A stretch of DNA of 8,347 bases from Planctomycetaceae bacterium (GTDB lineage Bacteria; Planctomycetota; Planctomycetia; Planctomycetales; Planctomycetaceae). The position numbers and the translations under genes were made by a program. Under the pieces are notes generated by a model that ran no database searches, was not told where the DNA came from, and saw only the letters and a program-made list of their open reading frames with translations. The stretch covers positions 1 to 8,347 of the forward strand of contig JAGQQP010000165.1 of assembly GCA_020426085.1 (NCBI GenBank), given 5' to 3'. Numbering within the stretch: position 1 is the first letter of the stretch; the number at the start of each line of letters is the position of its first letter. Positions 1 to 6,825 of this stretch are shown piece after piece.

Positions 1-1105
1 CGTATAATGTAAGCTGAAAGGTAGGTGAAAATTCATTATTTTTCTGTACGGAAACAATGACAGGATCGGAAGCCTCAAACAGTTGATCTGTTCGCACCTG
101 ATCTGTATCCCGGTTGAAGCCGAAGGTAAATTTCGGTTCTGCACCAATCGTAAACCGCTTGTGCCTGTATTCTACCCGGGCACCGATACTGGGTCCGAAC
201 ACCCGGTTTTCGACTTTCGAATAGATGGTGGTAGTACGAGGTGTTCCGATTCCGCCACCTGAATCCACGCCAACCTGGTTCATCGTTTCACGCAGACTGA
301 TGAAACGAAATCCAAACAGAGGTTGCATCCGGAATCCTTCTCCTGGCAGATAAGGGTCCAGAATATAATTCACACCGGTACCGAACATCTCGGTATTCAG
401 ATTCACGGTATAACTTGTGTCGTACACATTTGTGTTGGAAGCCGGATCACCATTGATCGTGAAGTTGGTCACAACGACCAGATCATCATCGGGAATCGAA
501 TTCGATTGTGTTGCATAAATGGAAGCAGTGGGTCGTGTCGATTCATTCTTAAAGATTCCCCAGGTGTTCCACTCAATCGCCCCATCCTCGATGGGAAACG
601 CTAAAGTAGCTCGCATCCCGTTCGTATCCATTGAGCTATCCGAATAATTCAAAGCGACACCATCACCTCGTGCAATACCTGTTGAACGGTCAAATACAGG
701 ATTAGGCTCTGTCGGGTCCGTAATCCCCAGAATCGGTGCGCTCAATAATACATTATCCGGTCCATCCAGTGACCAGTGCAGATATTCCAGTTTCAGAGAC
801 GATGAACGAAACATGCCCTTAATGGATTTATCAATGGGAGAGTCATAGGTCCACCCCCGATCGACCGGTAACTGGCGTACCAGTGATCTGGAATAGGTAC
901 TGACGCCTGAGAACAGGCCTGAGTCTTCAATAATTTCCTCATCCACCATGTCGGCATCGCCATGCATGACATATTCAGTTGCGCCATCATCGGCTGCTGC
1001 GACTTTAGGCATCCCGACAGGCAAGCCGGTCGAGCACAGCAACACCAGTAGTGCACTCAGTCTGAATGGAGTAATCATCATTACTTTCCAGGATGTGCGA
1101 CTCAT
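1..1105 (-). CDS. BBP7-like outer-membrane beta-barrel protein (3' end beyond window)
   Basis: This frame is open from ATG at 1105 to the left edge, giving 368 residues with no stop, so the C-terminus lies outside the window. A signal peptide is visible: a basic n-region (Arg3, Lys7, Arg15), a hydrophobic core at about residues 16-32, and a likely cleavage after the AAA at 36-38. Cys24 follows LL and does not form a good lipobox. The mature part has alternating hydrophobic/polar strands rich in aromatic residues and glycine, for example LKLEYLHWSL (104-113), FRMQPLFGFRFISLRE (258-273) and RFTIGAEPKFTFGFN (317-331). The segment NRVFGPSIGARVEYR (300-314) resembles the 'N-x-F-x-G-x-x-x-G' strands of the planctomycetal BBP7 family. 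The likely location is the outer membrane; no substrate can be inferred. The start has only a weak AAGG upstream; Met9/Met10, behind GGAAAG, are alternative starts that keep the signal peptide. The gene lies 75 nt downstream of the giant surface-protein gene on the same strand, so co-transcription is likely. A generic porin-like barrel is the main alternative to BBP7. Confidence 0.72.
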   Translation of the reverse strand, partial: MSRTSWKVMMITPFRLSALLVLLCSTGLPVGMPKVAAADDGATEYVMHGDADMVDEEIIEDSGLFSGVSTYSRSLVRQLPVDRGWTYDSPIDKSIKGMFRSSSLKLEYLHWSLDGPDNVLLSAPILGITDPTEPNPVFDRSTGIARGDGVALNYSDSSMDTNGMRATLAFPIEDGAIEWNTWGIFKNESTRPTASIYATQSNSIPDDDLVVVTNFTINGDPASNTNVYDTSYTVNLNTEMFGTGVNYILDPYLPGEGFRMQPLFGFRFISLRETMNQVGVDSGGGIGTPRTTTIYSKVENRVFGPSIGARVEYRHKRFTIGAEPKFTFGFNRDTDQVRTDQLFEASDPVIVSVQKNNEFSPTFQLTLY

Positions 1106-1180
1106 CGATTAAAACCTTGAATTTTTGGATTAAAACACACGAACGTGTTCTTAAACATGAAACTTACTTAGGTATTTGTT

Positions 1181-4100
1181 TTACGGCAGCAGGAATCCGT
1201 TCAAGCTGATCTGGCCATTGAAGGTACCACCACCAGGATTGAACAGGATAAAGCTGTTATTATTTCCGACAGTCGTAACGTTCACAATATTGTTAACACC
1301 GGTTCCCAGTGTCAGTGGTCCATTGGTCATCGCGTTGAATCCGACTGCGGTTTCATTAGCAAAGACAGATCCATCGAATAATCCGATGGTATTCGCATCG
1401 ATAATGACCGAAGAATTGGTCGCATTGATCAGATCAAAGAAGATACCATCACCACCGTTCGCAGTCATATTGATGAAGTTATTATCAATTTGCACATTGG
1501 AATTTGCGGCCAGATCCAGGAAGCGAATCCCGGTTGAACCGGTTCCTGCCATCACGATACCCTGATCAAAATTATTCGAAATCAGAATATTTGATGGTCC
1601 TTCTGTCGAAACCTGGATACCTTCGCTGTTTGTACCTGCAATTGTAAAGTTATTACCATTGGTAACCTGCAGGGTCAGCAGATCTGCCAGGTCATTGCTG
1701 GTAGCATCAATGTTAATCCCCTGGTTATTGGTAGCACCGGTTCCGATAAATGTGTTTGCGTTAGTAACAATGATTGTCTGGGGACCTTCCCAGATCACAC
1801 TTAAACCGGCAGTATCGGAGACACTGTTGGTAATGCTGTTCCCTTGAAGATTCACAGATAAGAATGAGTCATCCAGAAGACCTCCCGATGCAATGCGAAT
1901 CGCATCGGCACTGTCATCTGTAATGGTGTTGTCCTGCAGGATAATCGTGAACGCATCATCGTCTGTATCATTCAGTTCAATATTGGCCAGGTAATCAATG
2001 GAATGCTCGGTTGTATCGGTACCGTTATCCAGCAGTTCCGAATCGGTCATCTGGAATGTGCGACCATTGATAATTCGGATACCATCGCCGAGCGAATCTT
2101 CAACTCGCACACGAGCCAGGTTCACACGCGGGCCATCGTCAACATCTGTTTCATGCCATTCGATACCGGAAACGGTTGGGATCTGAATTTCCAGCCCGTC
2201 CAGATTGACGCGTCCGATGTCTTCCAGCCAGACACCATGCGTGGCTGAGGTGATCGTTCCACCAGAATCGATGGTAGCACCATCCCCGGCAATGGAGAAT
2301 AGACCGGGAGTACGCACCAGACGAATACCGGCACTGTTCAGATAAAAGGCATTATCACCGGTACTGCTGACTGTGTTTAAGTCAGGACCGTTTGTGGGGC
2401 CTGCGGTAACGGAGGTCAGATTCAATGAGAGACTGGAATCTTCGATATCAATCGCAGCTGCATCGGTTACCGTAATGATACCACCCGAGGAACTTAAAGT
2501 TCCTGAGTTATCATTGGCAATAAATGCCAGGTTATCGATCGCAGTGATATTCAAGTCACCGAAATTAACGTTACCGGGGTTATCATGCACATAGAGGCCA
2601 ACGGGAGCAGTCACAATCGGATAGGAAATAGGCGTCGTATAAGCCACACTGTTGGCTGTAATATTCAACGAACCGAAACTGACAATCGGTGTGTTATTGA
2701 GAATGTGGACTACAGGAACAGTCGCGTTTGTAGTACCGGTTACAGTCGTGTTATTAAAGGAAACGGAACCTGCTGTTCCTCCCTGGCCTGCATTATCGAT
2801 GTACAAGACAGAGCTGGTTGTGCTGCTGTTGGAGAGCACCATGTTACCCATGCTGATGACAGGACTGTCATCAAGTACGATAAATGCTTCATTCGCTGTT
2901 CCGGAAATTGTTGTTGTACCTGAGACACTGAAGGTACCAGTGTTCCCGCCATTATTGAACGAGATCCCTTCACCGGCACTGCCTAAGATTCCAATAGTCC
3001 CGCCGAATGAGATATTTCCTGAAGTATTGTTGATATCAATACCATGATCGGTTGCCAGTGAAGTCCCATCGGAGATCGTCGTATTACCGACGACAGACAT
3101 ATTCCCTGACAGATTCTCGACCAGGATACCGGTACTATTTCGGTTCACGATGTTGATATCCTGCATTTGAAAGACACCCGAGTAATCTTCAACGAAGATG
3201 CTCGCACCGGTAGCAGAATCAATAACGGTGGCAGGCTGGGCGGTATTTCTGATTGTGACAACGGCATTAGCAGTTCCTCCGGTCACATGAATCCCTTCAT
3301 TTGTACTGCCTGTAATTGTAACGTTATCCAACACGGCACCACCGCCGATGTTATTGATCAGAACTCCCTGACTGCTCGTGTCATTGATCAGAGACGCTGT
3401 CATATTAACCGAACCGCCTGTGGTATTTTGAATCAACACGGCTCGCCCTGCTCCCGTGTTTGTGATGGTACCTGTTTCGTAGCGAATCAGTGAATTACCG
3501 CCATCGACGACAAACGCATCACCGGCGGAGTTCGTCACGTTTGTGGATAAAAAGGCCAGGCTGCCAGATGTACTGTTCAGATAAATGCCTTCGTCAACAG
3601 CGTTGTTGACATCAACGTAATTGACAGTCGTTTCTGAAACTCCGATTCCGACAATACCGCGTGCAGTAGGATTATTCAGGATGAAGCCGGAGAATTCACT
3701 GTCTGACGCGAGAATCACACCATCGCCAACAGTATCGTTAAACGTTGGTCTGAGGAGACTGTTGGGCCTGAGGGGACTTCCATAGAGGGGTGAGTTAGGC
3801 AGTAACTTTGATCCAAATCCCTGAATATCAATGTAGTGATCCACTCCCTGTCCTTCACCCAGAATTCGGTCACCAGCGACCAGAGTGATCGGTGCAGCAT
3901 TACTATATTCGCTGCCAGAATGGGTGAAGATAATATCTCTGTCTGGCCCCGCTTGTGCTTCCGGGATGGTCTGATAAGGATCAAGAACACTACCAGTTCC
4001 ACCAGGAGACGCATACGAGTCCACATGCGAGATCGTCCAGGGCAGCCCGGTTGCCGGGTTAATTGCCACCAGACCGGTATCGACGATCTTACTCTGTTCG

Positions 4101-5077
4101 ATCACGACATTGTAGTTTTTGCGAATCCGTTCCGCCATGCGATACATCTGAGTGGATTTTTCCATTTCGTTCCACTCAGGCCGACCGGCGAATGTCCAGG
4201 TCACATTGAAAAAGACATTGGTATTAAATGTGTCATCGCTCGTGATACTGAGTTCTGTCAGGACATTCGGCAATGGATAGGCCTGCAGACGACCACGCCA
4301 ACCCCAGACATCCGGACTGTCGGTTGCCTGAAATCCGTAAGTACCAGCATAGGCGCGTGCCTGGAATTGCTGCGCCAGTTCCCCCCAGATGGGAACCCCG
4401 ATTTCGGCATCGAAACCACGCATCGCTTTTCCAATAGTCCGCGTTTGATCGTACAGAACATTAAAACCAGAGAATCTCTGACTGCCATCATTAAACTCCA
4501 GATTCAACTGCTGACGGCGATTACCGATTGGCAGATAAAAGTTTCCGTTGGCATCCCAGTAACGTCCCATGGTTTCAACGTTCAATGCCAGTTGCTGGAA
4601 AATTTTGGTGGTTGAATCATCACGGTCATAGTAAAAACTGGCACCGAAGATCCGGTCAGTATCATAATTGTAGAAACGATAGCCCAGGCCTGCCCCACCA
4701 CCAAGATGACCGCGATTCGTTCTCCACAGACGAAAGTTACCAAACATCATCCCGGCATCATCCGGGTTTTTGGTATGGGTAAACAGGTAAGGCATGGCTT
4801 CAATGTGAGAAATGGATTCATCCAGACCAACAGTTTTGCCTGCCTGATGACCTACCCGAAAGAGTGTTCCCATTCCATTACCCGGCACGACCGATGAAAT
4901 TCCATCAAGCGTATCTGTCGTCTCTGAACCGTCAGCAATGATCGTCGGAAACTCGACTTCATCCTCGGCTAATAATGTTCCTGACATGGCGGAGATCGCC
5001 AGAACGATTACGCCGGCAATCAGGCGAAATGCAATTTTCATAAATCGTCCAGAATAGCTTGATGTCAACACAGGCAT
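1181..5077 (-). CDS. Inverse-autotransporter-like surface protein with parallel beta-helix passenger
   Basis: The protein has 1298 residues from ATG at 5077. That start is chosen because GAGGTG lies 6 nt upstream and a signal peptide follows: basic residues at 11-18, hydrophobic core at 19-36, likely cleavage after LLA at 37. Residues ~90-297 form amphipathic strands with the intimin/invasin translocator pattern (GLGYRFYNYD at 130-139, FGASFYYDRD at 144-153, NGNFYLPIG at 177-185, ending VFFNVTWTF at 288-296). Next comes RIRKNYNVVIEQSK (317-330), which matches the 'ERNxNIVLEYxK' linker of intimins. From ~350 to the C-terminus there is a right-handed parallel beta-helix: SYASPGGTGS (354-363) resembles the usual opening of such domains, then roughly 27 coils follow, most 24-31 residues long, each beginning like xGIxVxN. 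Known type Ve proteins insert the barrel in the outer membrane and export the C-terminal passenger; adhesion or surface display is inferred here. There is no LysM or Ig-like domain, no cysteine, and no lysine after residue 424. Reading from ATG 5194 would add 39 residues ahead of the signal peptide and is less likely. Confidence 0.85.
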   Translation of the reverse strand: MPVLTSSYSGRFMKIAFRLIAGVIVLAISAMSGTLLAEDEVEFPTIIADGSETTDTLDGISSVVPGNGMGTLFRVGHQAGKTVGLDESISHIEAMPYLFTHTKNPDDAGMMFGNFRLWRTNRGHLGGGAGLGYRFYNYDTDRIFGASFYYDRDDSTTKIFQQLALNVETMGRYWDANGNFYLPIGNRRQQLNLEFNDGSQRFSGFNVLYDQTRTIGKAMRGFDAEIGVPIWGELAQQFQARAYAGTYGFQATDSPDVWGWRGRLQAYPLPNVLTELSITSDDTFNTNVFFNVTWTFAGRPEWNEMEKSTQMYRMAERIRKNYNVVIEQSKIVDTGLVAINPATGLPWTISHVDSYASPGGTGSVLDPYQTIPEAQAGPDRDIIFTHSGSEYSNAAPITLVAGDRILGEGQGVDHYIDIQGFGSKLLPNSPLYGSPLRPNSLLRPTFNDTVGDGVILASDSEFSGFILNNPTARGIVGIGVSETTVNYVDVNNAVDEGIYLNSTSGSLAFLSTNVTNSAGDAFVVDGGNSLIRYETGTITNTGAGRAVLIQNTTGGSVNMTASLINDTSSQGVLINNIGGGAVLDNVTITGSTNEGIHVTGGTANAVVTIRNTAQPATVIDSATGASIFVEDYSGVFQMQDINIVNRNSTGILVENLSGNMSVVGNTTISDGTSLATDHGIDINNTSGNISFGGTIGILGSAGEGISFNNGGNTGTFSVSGTTTISGTANEAFIVLDDSPVISMGNMVLSNSSTTSSVLYIDNAGQGGTAGSVSFNNTTVTGTTNATVPVVHILNNTPIVSFGSLNITANSVAYTTPISYPIVTAPVGLYVHDNPGNVNFGDLNITAIDNLAFIANDNSGTLSSSGGIITVTDAAAIDIEDSSLSLNLTSVTAGPTNGPDLNTVSSTGDNAFYLNSAGIRLVRTPGLFSIAGDGATIDSGGTITSATHGVWLEDIGRVNLDGLEIQIPTVSGIEWHETDVDDGPRVNLARVRVEDSLGDGIRIINGRTFQMTDSELLDNGTDTTEHSIDYLANIELNDTDDDAFTIILQDNTITDDSADAIRIASGGLLDDSFLSVNLQGNSITNSVSDTAGLSVIWEGPQTIIVTNANTFIGTGATNNQGINIDATSNDLADLLTLQVTNGNNFTIAGTNSEGIQVSTEGPSNILISNNFDQGIVMAGTGSTGIRFLDLAANSNVQIDNNFINMTANGGDGIFFDLINATNSSVIIDANTIGLFDGSVFANETAVGFNAMTNGPLTLGTGVNNIVNVTTVGNNNSFILFNPGGGTFNGQISLNGFLLP

Positions 5078-5083
5078 CTGTTT

Positions 5084-5089
5084 CACCTC
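5084..5089 (-). promoter_or_regulatory. Strong Shine-Dalgarno that fixes the surface-protein start
   Basis: On the minus strand GAGGTG is followed by a 6-nt spacer and then the ATG at 5077. The other in-frame ATGs (5194, 5152, 5110 and 5041) have no comparable site, so this one decides the start. It also places the signal peptide close to the N-terminus. Confidence 0.75.
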
Positions 5090-5138
5090 GTCAAAGCACG
5101 CTGAGTGCATTTTGGCGTTTTCGTCCCGGTTTGTTCTA

Positions 5139-5180
5139 TTTTGATCTGTCATGAATTTGTTTTGATCTATGACAATTTTT
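5139..5180. repeat. Two-copy 21-bp tandem repeat, TTTTGATCT core
   Basis: TTTTGATCT occurs at 5139-5147 and again at 5160-5168, exactly 21 bp apart, with further partial identity after each core (about 15 of 21 positions match). The spacing is two helical turns. It lies 62-103 nt upstream of the surface-protein start, in its presumed leader or promoter. Confidence 0.5.
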
Positions 5181-5193
5181 TCAGGAAAATCCA

Positions 5194-5206
5194 TGAGATT
5201 ATCTCA
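5194..5206. promoter_or_regulatory. Perfect 13-bp palindrome, possible operator
   Basis: TGAGATTATCTCA is a perfect palindrome around one central base, about 117 nt upstream of the surface-protein start. On the minus strand it contains GATAAT, which resembles a -10 box, but no good -35 lies at the right distance. The operator role is inferred from symmetry and position only. Confidence 0.3.
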
Positions 5207-5239
5207 ACAAGTAATCTTCTGAATTCGGTAATGTGCCTG

Positions 5240-5251
5240 GGAGAATTCTCC
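5240..5251. promoter_or_regulatory. Perfect 12-bp palindrome, possible operator
   Basis: GGAGAATTCTCC is self-complementary over all 12 bases and shares the GAGA...TCTC outline of the palindrome at 5194-5206, with centres about 45 bp apart. A second GAATTC lies at 5221-5226. Two similar dyads upstream of one gene suggest a dimeric regulator, but this is not proven. Confidence 0.28.
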
Positions 5252-5593
5252 ACAGACCCGATGATTCAAGTCGTATCAACGCAACGCATACATTCGATGA
5301 CAGAACATTCCACCACAGGCAGAAACAGTCCCCAGGCGGAGACACGTCTGTTATTGAAGGTCTATCTAAAATTGATTTGTTTACAGGAGTGGGTTCAGTT
5401 CGACCGGTGAATCAAGATCAAGAGAGAGGCTGTGATCATGACTGTTTCCTCAAATGAGGCACTGGTCATCCTGATATTGGATATGTTGTGACACCAACCG
5501 GGAAAAATCAGCTTTTTCACGGAAACGTGTTACGGTTATTTGATTAGTTAACAGGTAGTTTTTAATGTGAATTGTGACTCGGAAGAATCGTTG

Positions 5594-5665
5594 AACCGCC
5601 TGAAGATCAGACAAGTCCGGTTAGAAAGTAAAACAAGAGAGTTCCGATTGGTTTACTTGTTTTAC
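5594..5665. other. Two consecutive stem-loops of unknown role
   Basis: AACCG (5594-5598) pairs with CGGTT (5618-5622), enclosing a small CTGA-AGA-TCAG hairpin (5600-5610). Six bases later GTAAAACAAG (5628-5637) pairs perfectly over 10 bp with CTTGTTTTAC (5656-5665) across an 18-nt loop. Neither is followed by a long T tract, so they are not clear terminators. They could be part of a structured RNA, a leader for the plus-strand gene, or a protein-binding dyad. No known RNA family is recognised. Confidence 0.35.
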
Positions 5666-5771
5666 AGTCTGGAGAGAGAATGATTCTTTGAGTTTTAGAG
5701 ATGTTGGGCGGGAACATATTCAAAATTCTGATCCAACGAAAGACGAATTTGACATTTCCCATGAGAAATTT

Positions 5772-5802
5772 TTGACAATTTTAAAAAAAGTCCAGCTAAA
5801 AA
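5772..5802 (+). promoter_or_regulatory. Possible promoter of the toroid-protein gene
   Basis: A consensus TTGACA at 5772-5777 is followed, at a long 19-nt spacing, by TAAAAA (5797-5802, four of six bases matching TATAAT). It lies about 55-85 nt upstream of the ATG at 5858. Another TTGACA at 5749-5754 has no acceptable -10. The weak -10 and the spacing keep this tentative. Confidence 0.25.
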
Positions 5803-5857
5803 CAGCTTCATATTCCTGCCCATCAACTGATTTTTCCGCTTAAGGCCCTCATTTTTT

Positions 5858-6790
5858 ATGAATCAGCAGCCCTATTTATTGAATCTGGCACTCCGACTGG
5901 CTGAGGGTCTGGAGAAGTGGCCAGCGGCTTCTCTGGATAAACATCGCCAGTTTATTTTAGCGCAACAACAGCCAGACGGAGGGTTTTCGGGCAGAGAGGG
6001 AGATTCTGACCTCTACTATACCGGCTTTGCAGTACGAAGTCTGGGAATTTTAGGGGGAGTCAAACCGGATGAATGCGAGAAGATCAGCGACTATCTCAGA
6101 CCTTTTCGAATTGAAAAGCTGTCTACCATTGATCTGTTAAGCTGGCTCTATTGCGCGTTGATAGTCCAAGCTTCCGGCGGAGAAGACCTGCTGCAATCAG
6201 CACCTGCGAACTGGAATACTGAAATATCCAGGTCCCTGGAACAGCTGCGAACCGCAGATGGAGGCTATGCAAAATCGGAGCAGGGAGCACTGGGGAGCAC
6301 TTACCATAGCTTTCTAGTCGTCCTGATCTACCAGCTGATTGGCCTGGACCTCCCTGATCCCAATAATTTGATCCAATTTCTGTTCGATAGACAGCGTGAC
6401 GATGGAGGTTTTGTCGAAATCTCTCCAATGAAACGAAGTGGAACGAATCCGACAGCGGCAGCAGTGGCCACATTAATTATTTTGGACAGCATGGATGACG
6501 AACTGAAAAGTGACGTTTATGACTTCCTGAAACAGGTCAAAAGTTCCGAAGGGGGCTTTCAAGCCAATACCAGGATCCCGTTTGCTGATGGGTTATCGAC
6601 ATTTACAGGCTTACTGACTGCACAGGATCTGGGGCTGGACTCATTGATTGACCTGGAACAGGTACAAAAATTTATGACTGAATGGCTCGAATTTCCCACG
6701 GGAGGATTTCGAGGAGCCAGCTGGGATGAACAGGCAGACGTGGAGTACACGTTTTATGGGCTGGGTGTACTGGCACTGCTGGGACGCTGA
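5858..6790 (+). CDS. Prenyltransferase-beta/squalene-cyclase repeat protein
   Basis: This is a 310-residue, probably cytoplasmic protein with no signal peptide or membrane segment. It carries five repeats of the alpha-alpha toroid fold shared by protein prenyltransferase beta subunits and squalene/terpene cyclases: QPDGGF (38-43), TADGGY (132-137), RDDGGF (180-185), SSEGGF (229-234) and PTGGF (280-284), each followed by an aromatic, small-residue-rich helix such as SDLYYTGFAVRSLGIL (50-65). Length and spacing fit Rab geranylgeranyltransferase beta (about 330 residues). The catalytic zinc site is not kept: where that family has D-x-C-Y this protein has DGLS (244-247), and where it has the ligand histidine (D-x-x-H-T) it has DVEYT (294-298). 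The aspartate remains but the cysteine and histidine are gone. A cyclase is also unlikely because no DxDD motif is seen. The substrate is therefore unknown; it may be a binding protein or an unusual enzyme. The start is ATG 5858 with only a distant AAGG upstream. It is a single gene, convergent with the zinc-ribbon gene. Confidence 0.85.
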   Translation: MNQQPYLLNLALRLAEGLEKWPAASLDKHRQFILAQQQPDGGFSGREGDSDLYYTGFAVRSLGILGGVKPDECEKISDYLRPFRIEKLSTIDLLSWLYCALIVQASGGEDLLQSAPANWNTEISRSLEQLRTADGGYAKSEQGALGSTYHSFLVVLIYQLIGLDLPDPNNLIQFLFDRQRDDGGFVEISPMKRSGTNPTAAAVATLIILDSMDDELKSDVYDFLKQVKSSEGGFQANTRIPFADGLSTFTGLLTAQDLGLDSLIDLEQVQKFMTEWLEFPTGGFRGASWDEQADVEYTFYGLGVLALLGR

Positions 6791-6820
6791 GTTCTTCAGG
6801 AAAAGACAGGAGAACTCAGC
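6786..6820. terminator. Stem-loop between convergent genes, probable bidirectional terminator
   Basis: GCTGAGTTCT (6786-6795) pairs perfectly with AGAACTCAGC (6811-6820) across a 15-nt loop that can add a wobble and a C-G pair. The left arm includes the last bases and the TGA stop of the toroid gene. The right arm ends 5 nt before the zinc-ribbon stop codon at 6826-6828. The downstream T run on the plus strand is short (TTTGATTATT) and there is none on the minus strand, so efficiency is uncertain. Confidence 0.6.
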
Positions 6821-6825
6821 TTTGA

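Larger units (their letters stand above)
5078..5857. other. Long divergent intergenic region without a convincing gene
   Basis: About 780 nt separate the divergent start codons at 5077 (minus) and 5858 (plus), and both promoters must lie here. Short open frames exist (for example 5105-5410 and 5233-5457, plus), but their products show no family-like composition and have no ribosome site. What can be seen is a 21-bp tandem repeat (5139-5180), two perfect palindromes (5194-5206 and 5240-5251), a small hairpin with a GAAA tetraloop (5518-5529), a nested stem-loop (5594-5622), a 10-bp inverted repeat (5628-5665), and two TTGACA boxes (5749-5754 and 5772-5777). The region becomes more AT-rich towards the plus-strand gene. 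Confidence 0.6.

Noticed and set aside
793..1056. 87-codon minus-strand open frame starting MHYWCCCARP
   Set aside because: It is out of frame with the signal-peptide-bearing barrel gene that starts at 1105 and stays open to the window edge; it is a shadow frame.
1130..1149. Short hairpin (ACAC-GAAC-GTGT) between the two envelope genes
   Set aside because: The stem is only 4 bp and the T run on the minus strand is short; too weak to call a terminator.
1181..3800. Possible CRISPR or DNA-level satellite repeats because of the repetitive protein
   Set aside because: The repetition is visible only in the protein; codons differ between coils and there are no identical repeat/spacer units.
3836..4615. 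259-codon open frame on the plus strand
   Set aside because: It is antisense to the barrel region of the surface-protein gene, has no ribosome site, and its product shows no family-like pattern; the opposite strand is clearly coding.
5078..5194. 39-residue N-terminal extension of the surface protein from ATG 5194
   Set aside because: It would place a charged segment ahead of the signal peptide and lacks a ribosome site, while ATG 5077 has GAGGTG at ideal spacing.
5105..5410. 101-codon plus-strand open frame in the divergent region
   Set aside because: It has no Shine-Dalgarno, mixed composition and no recognisable domain, and it overlaps the presumed promoter/leader of the surface-protein gene. 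A small gene cannot be excluded, but nothing supports it.
5502..5518. GAAAAA/TTTTTC inverted repeat resembling a terminator
   Set aside because: The stem is A/T only apart from one pair and no gene ends nearby on either strand.
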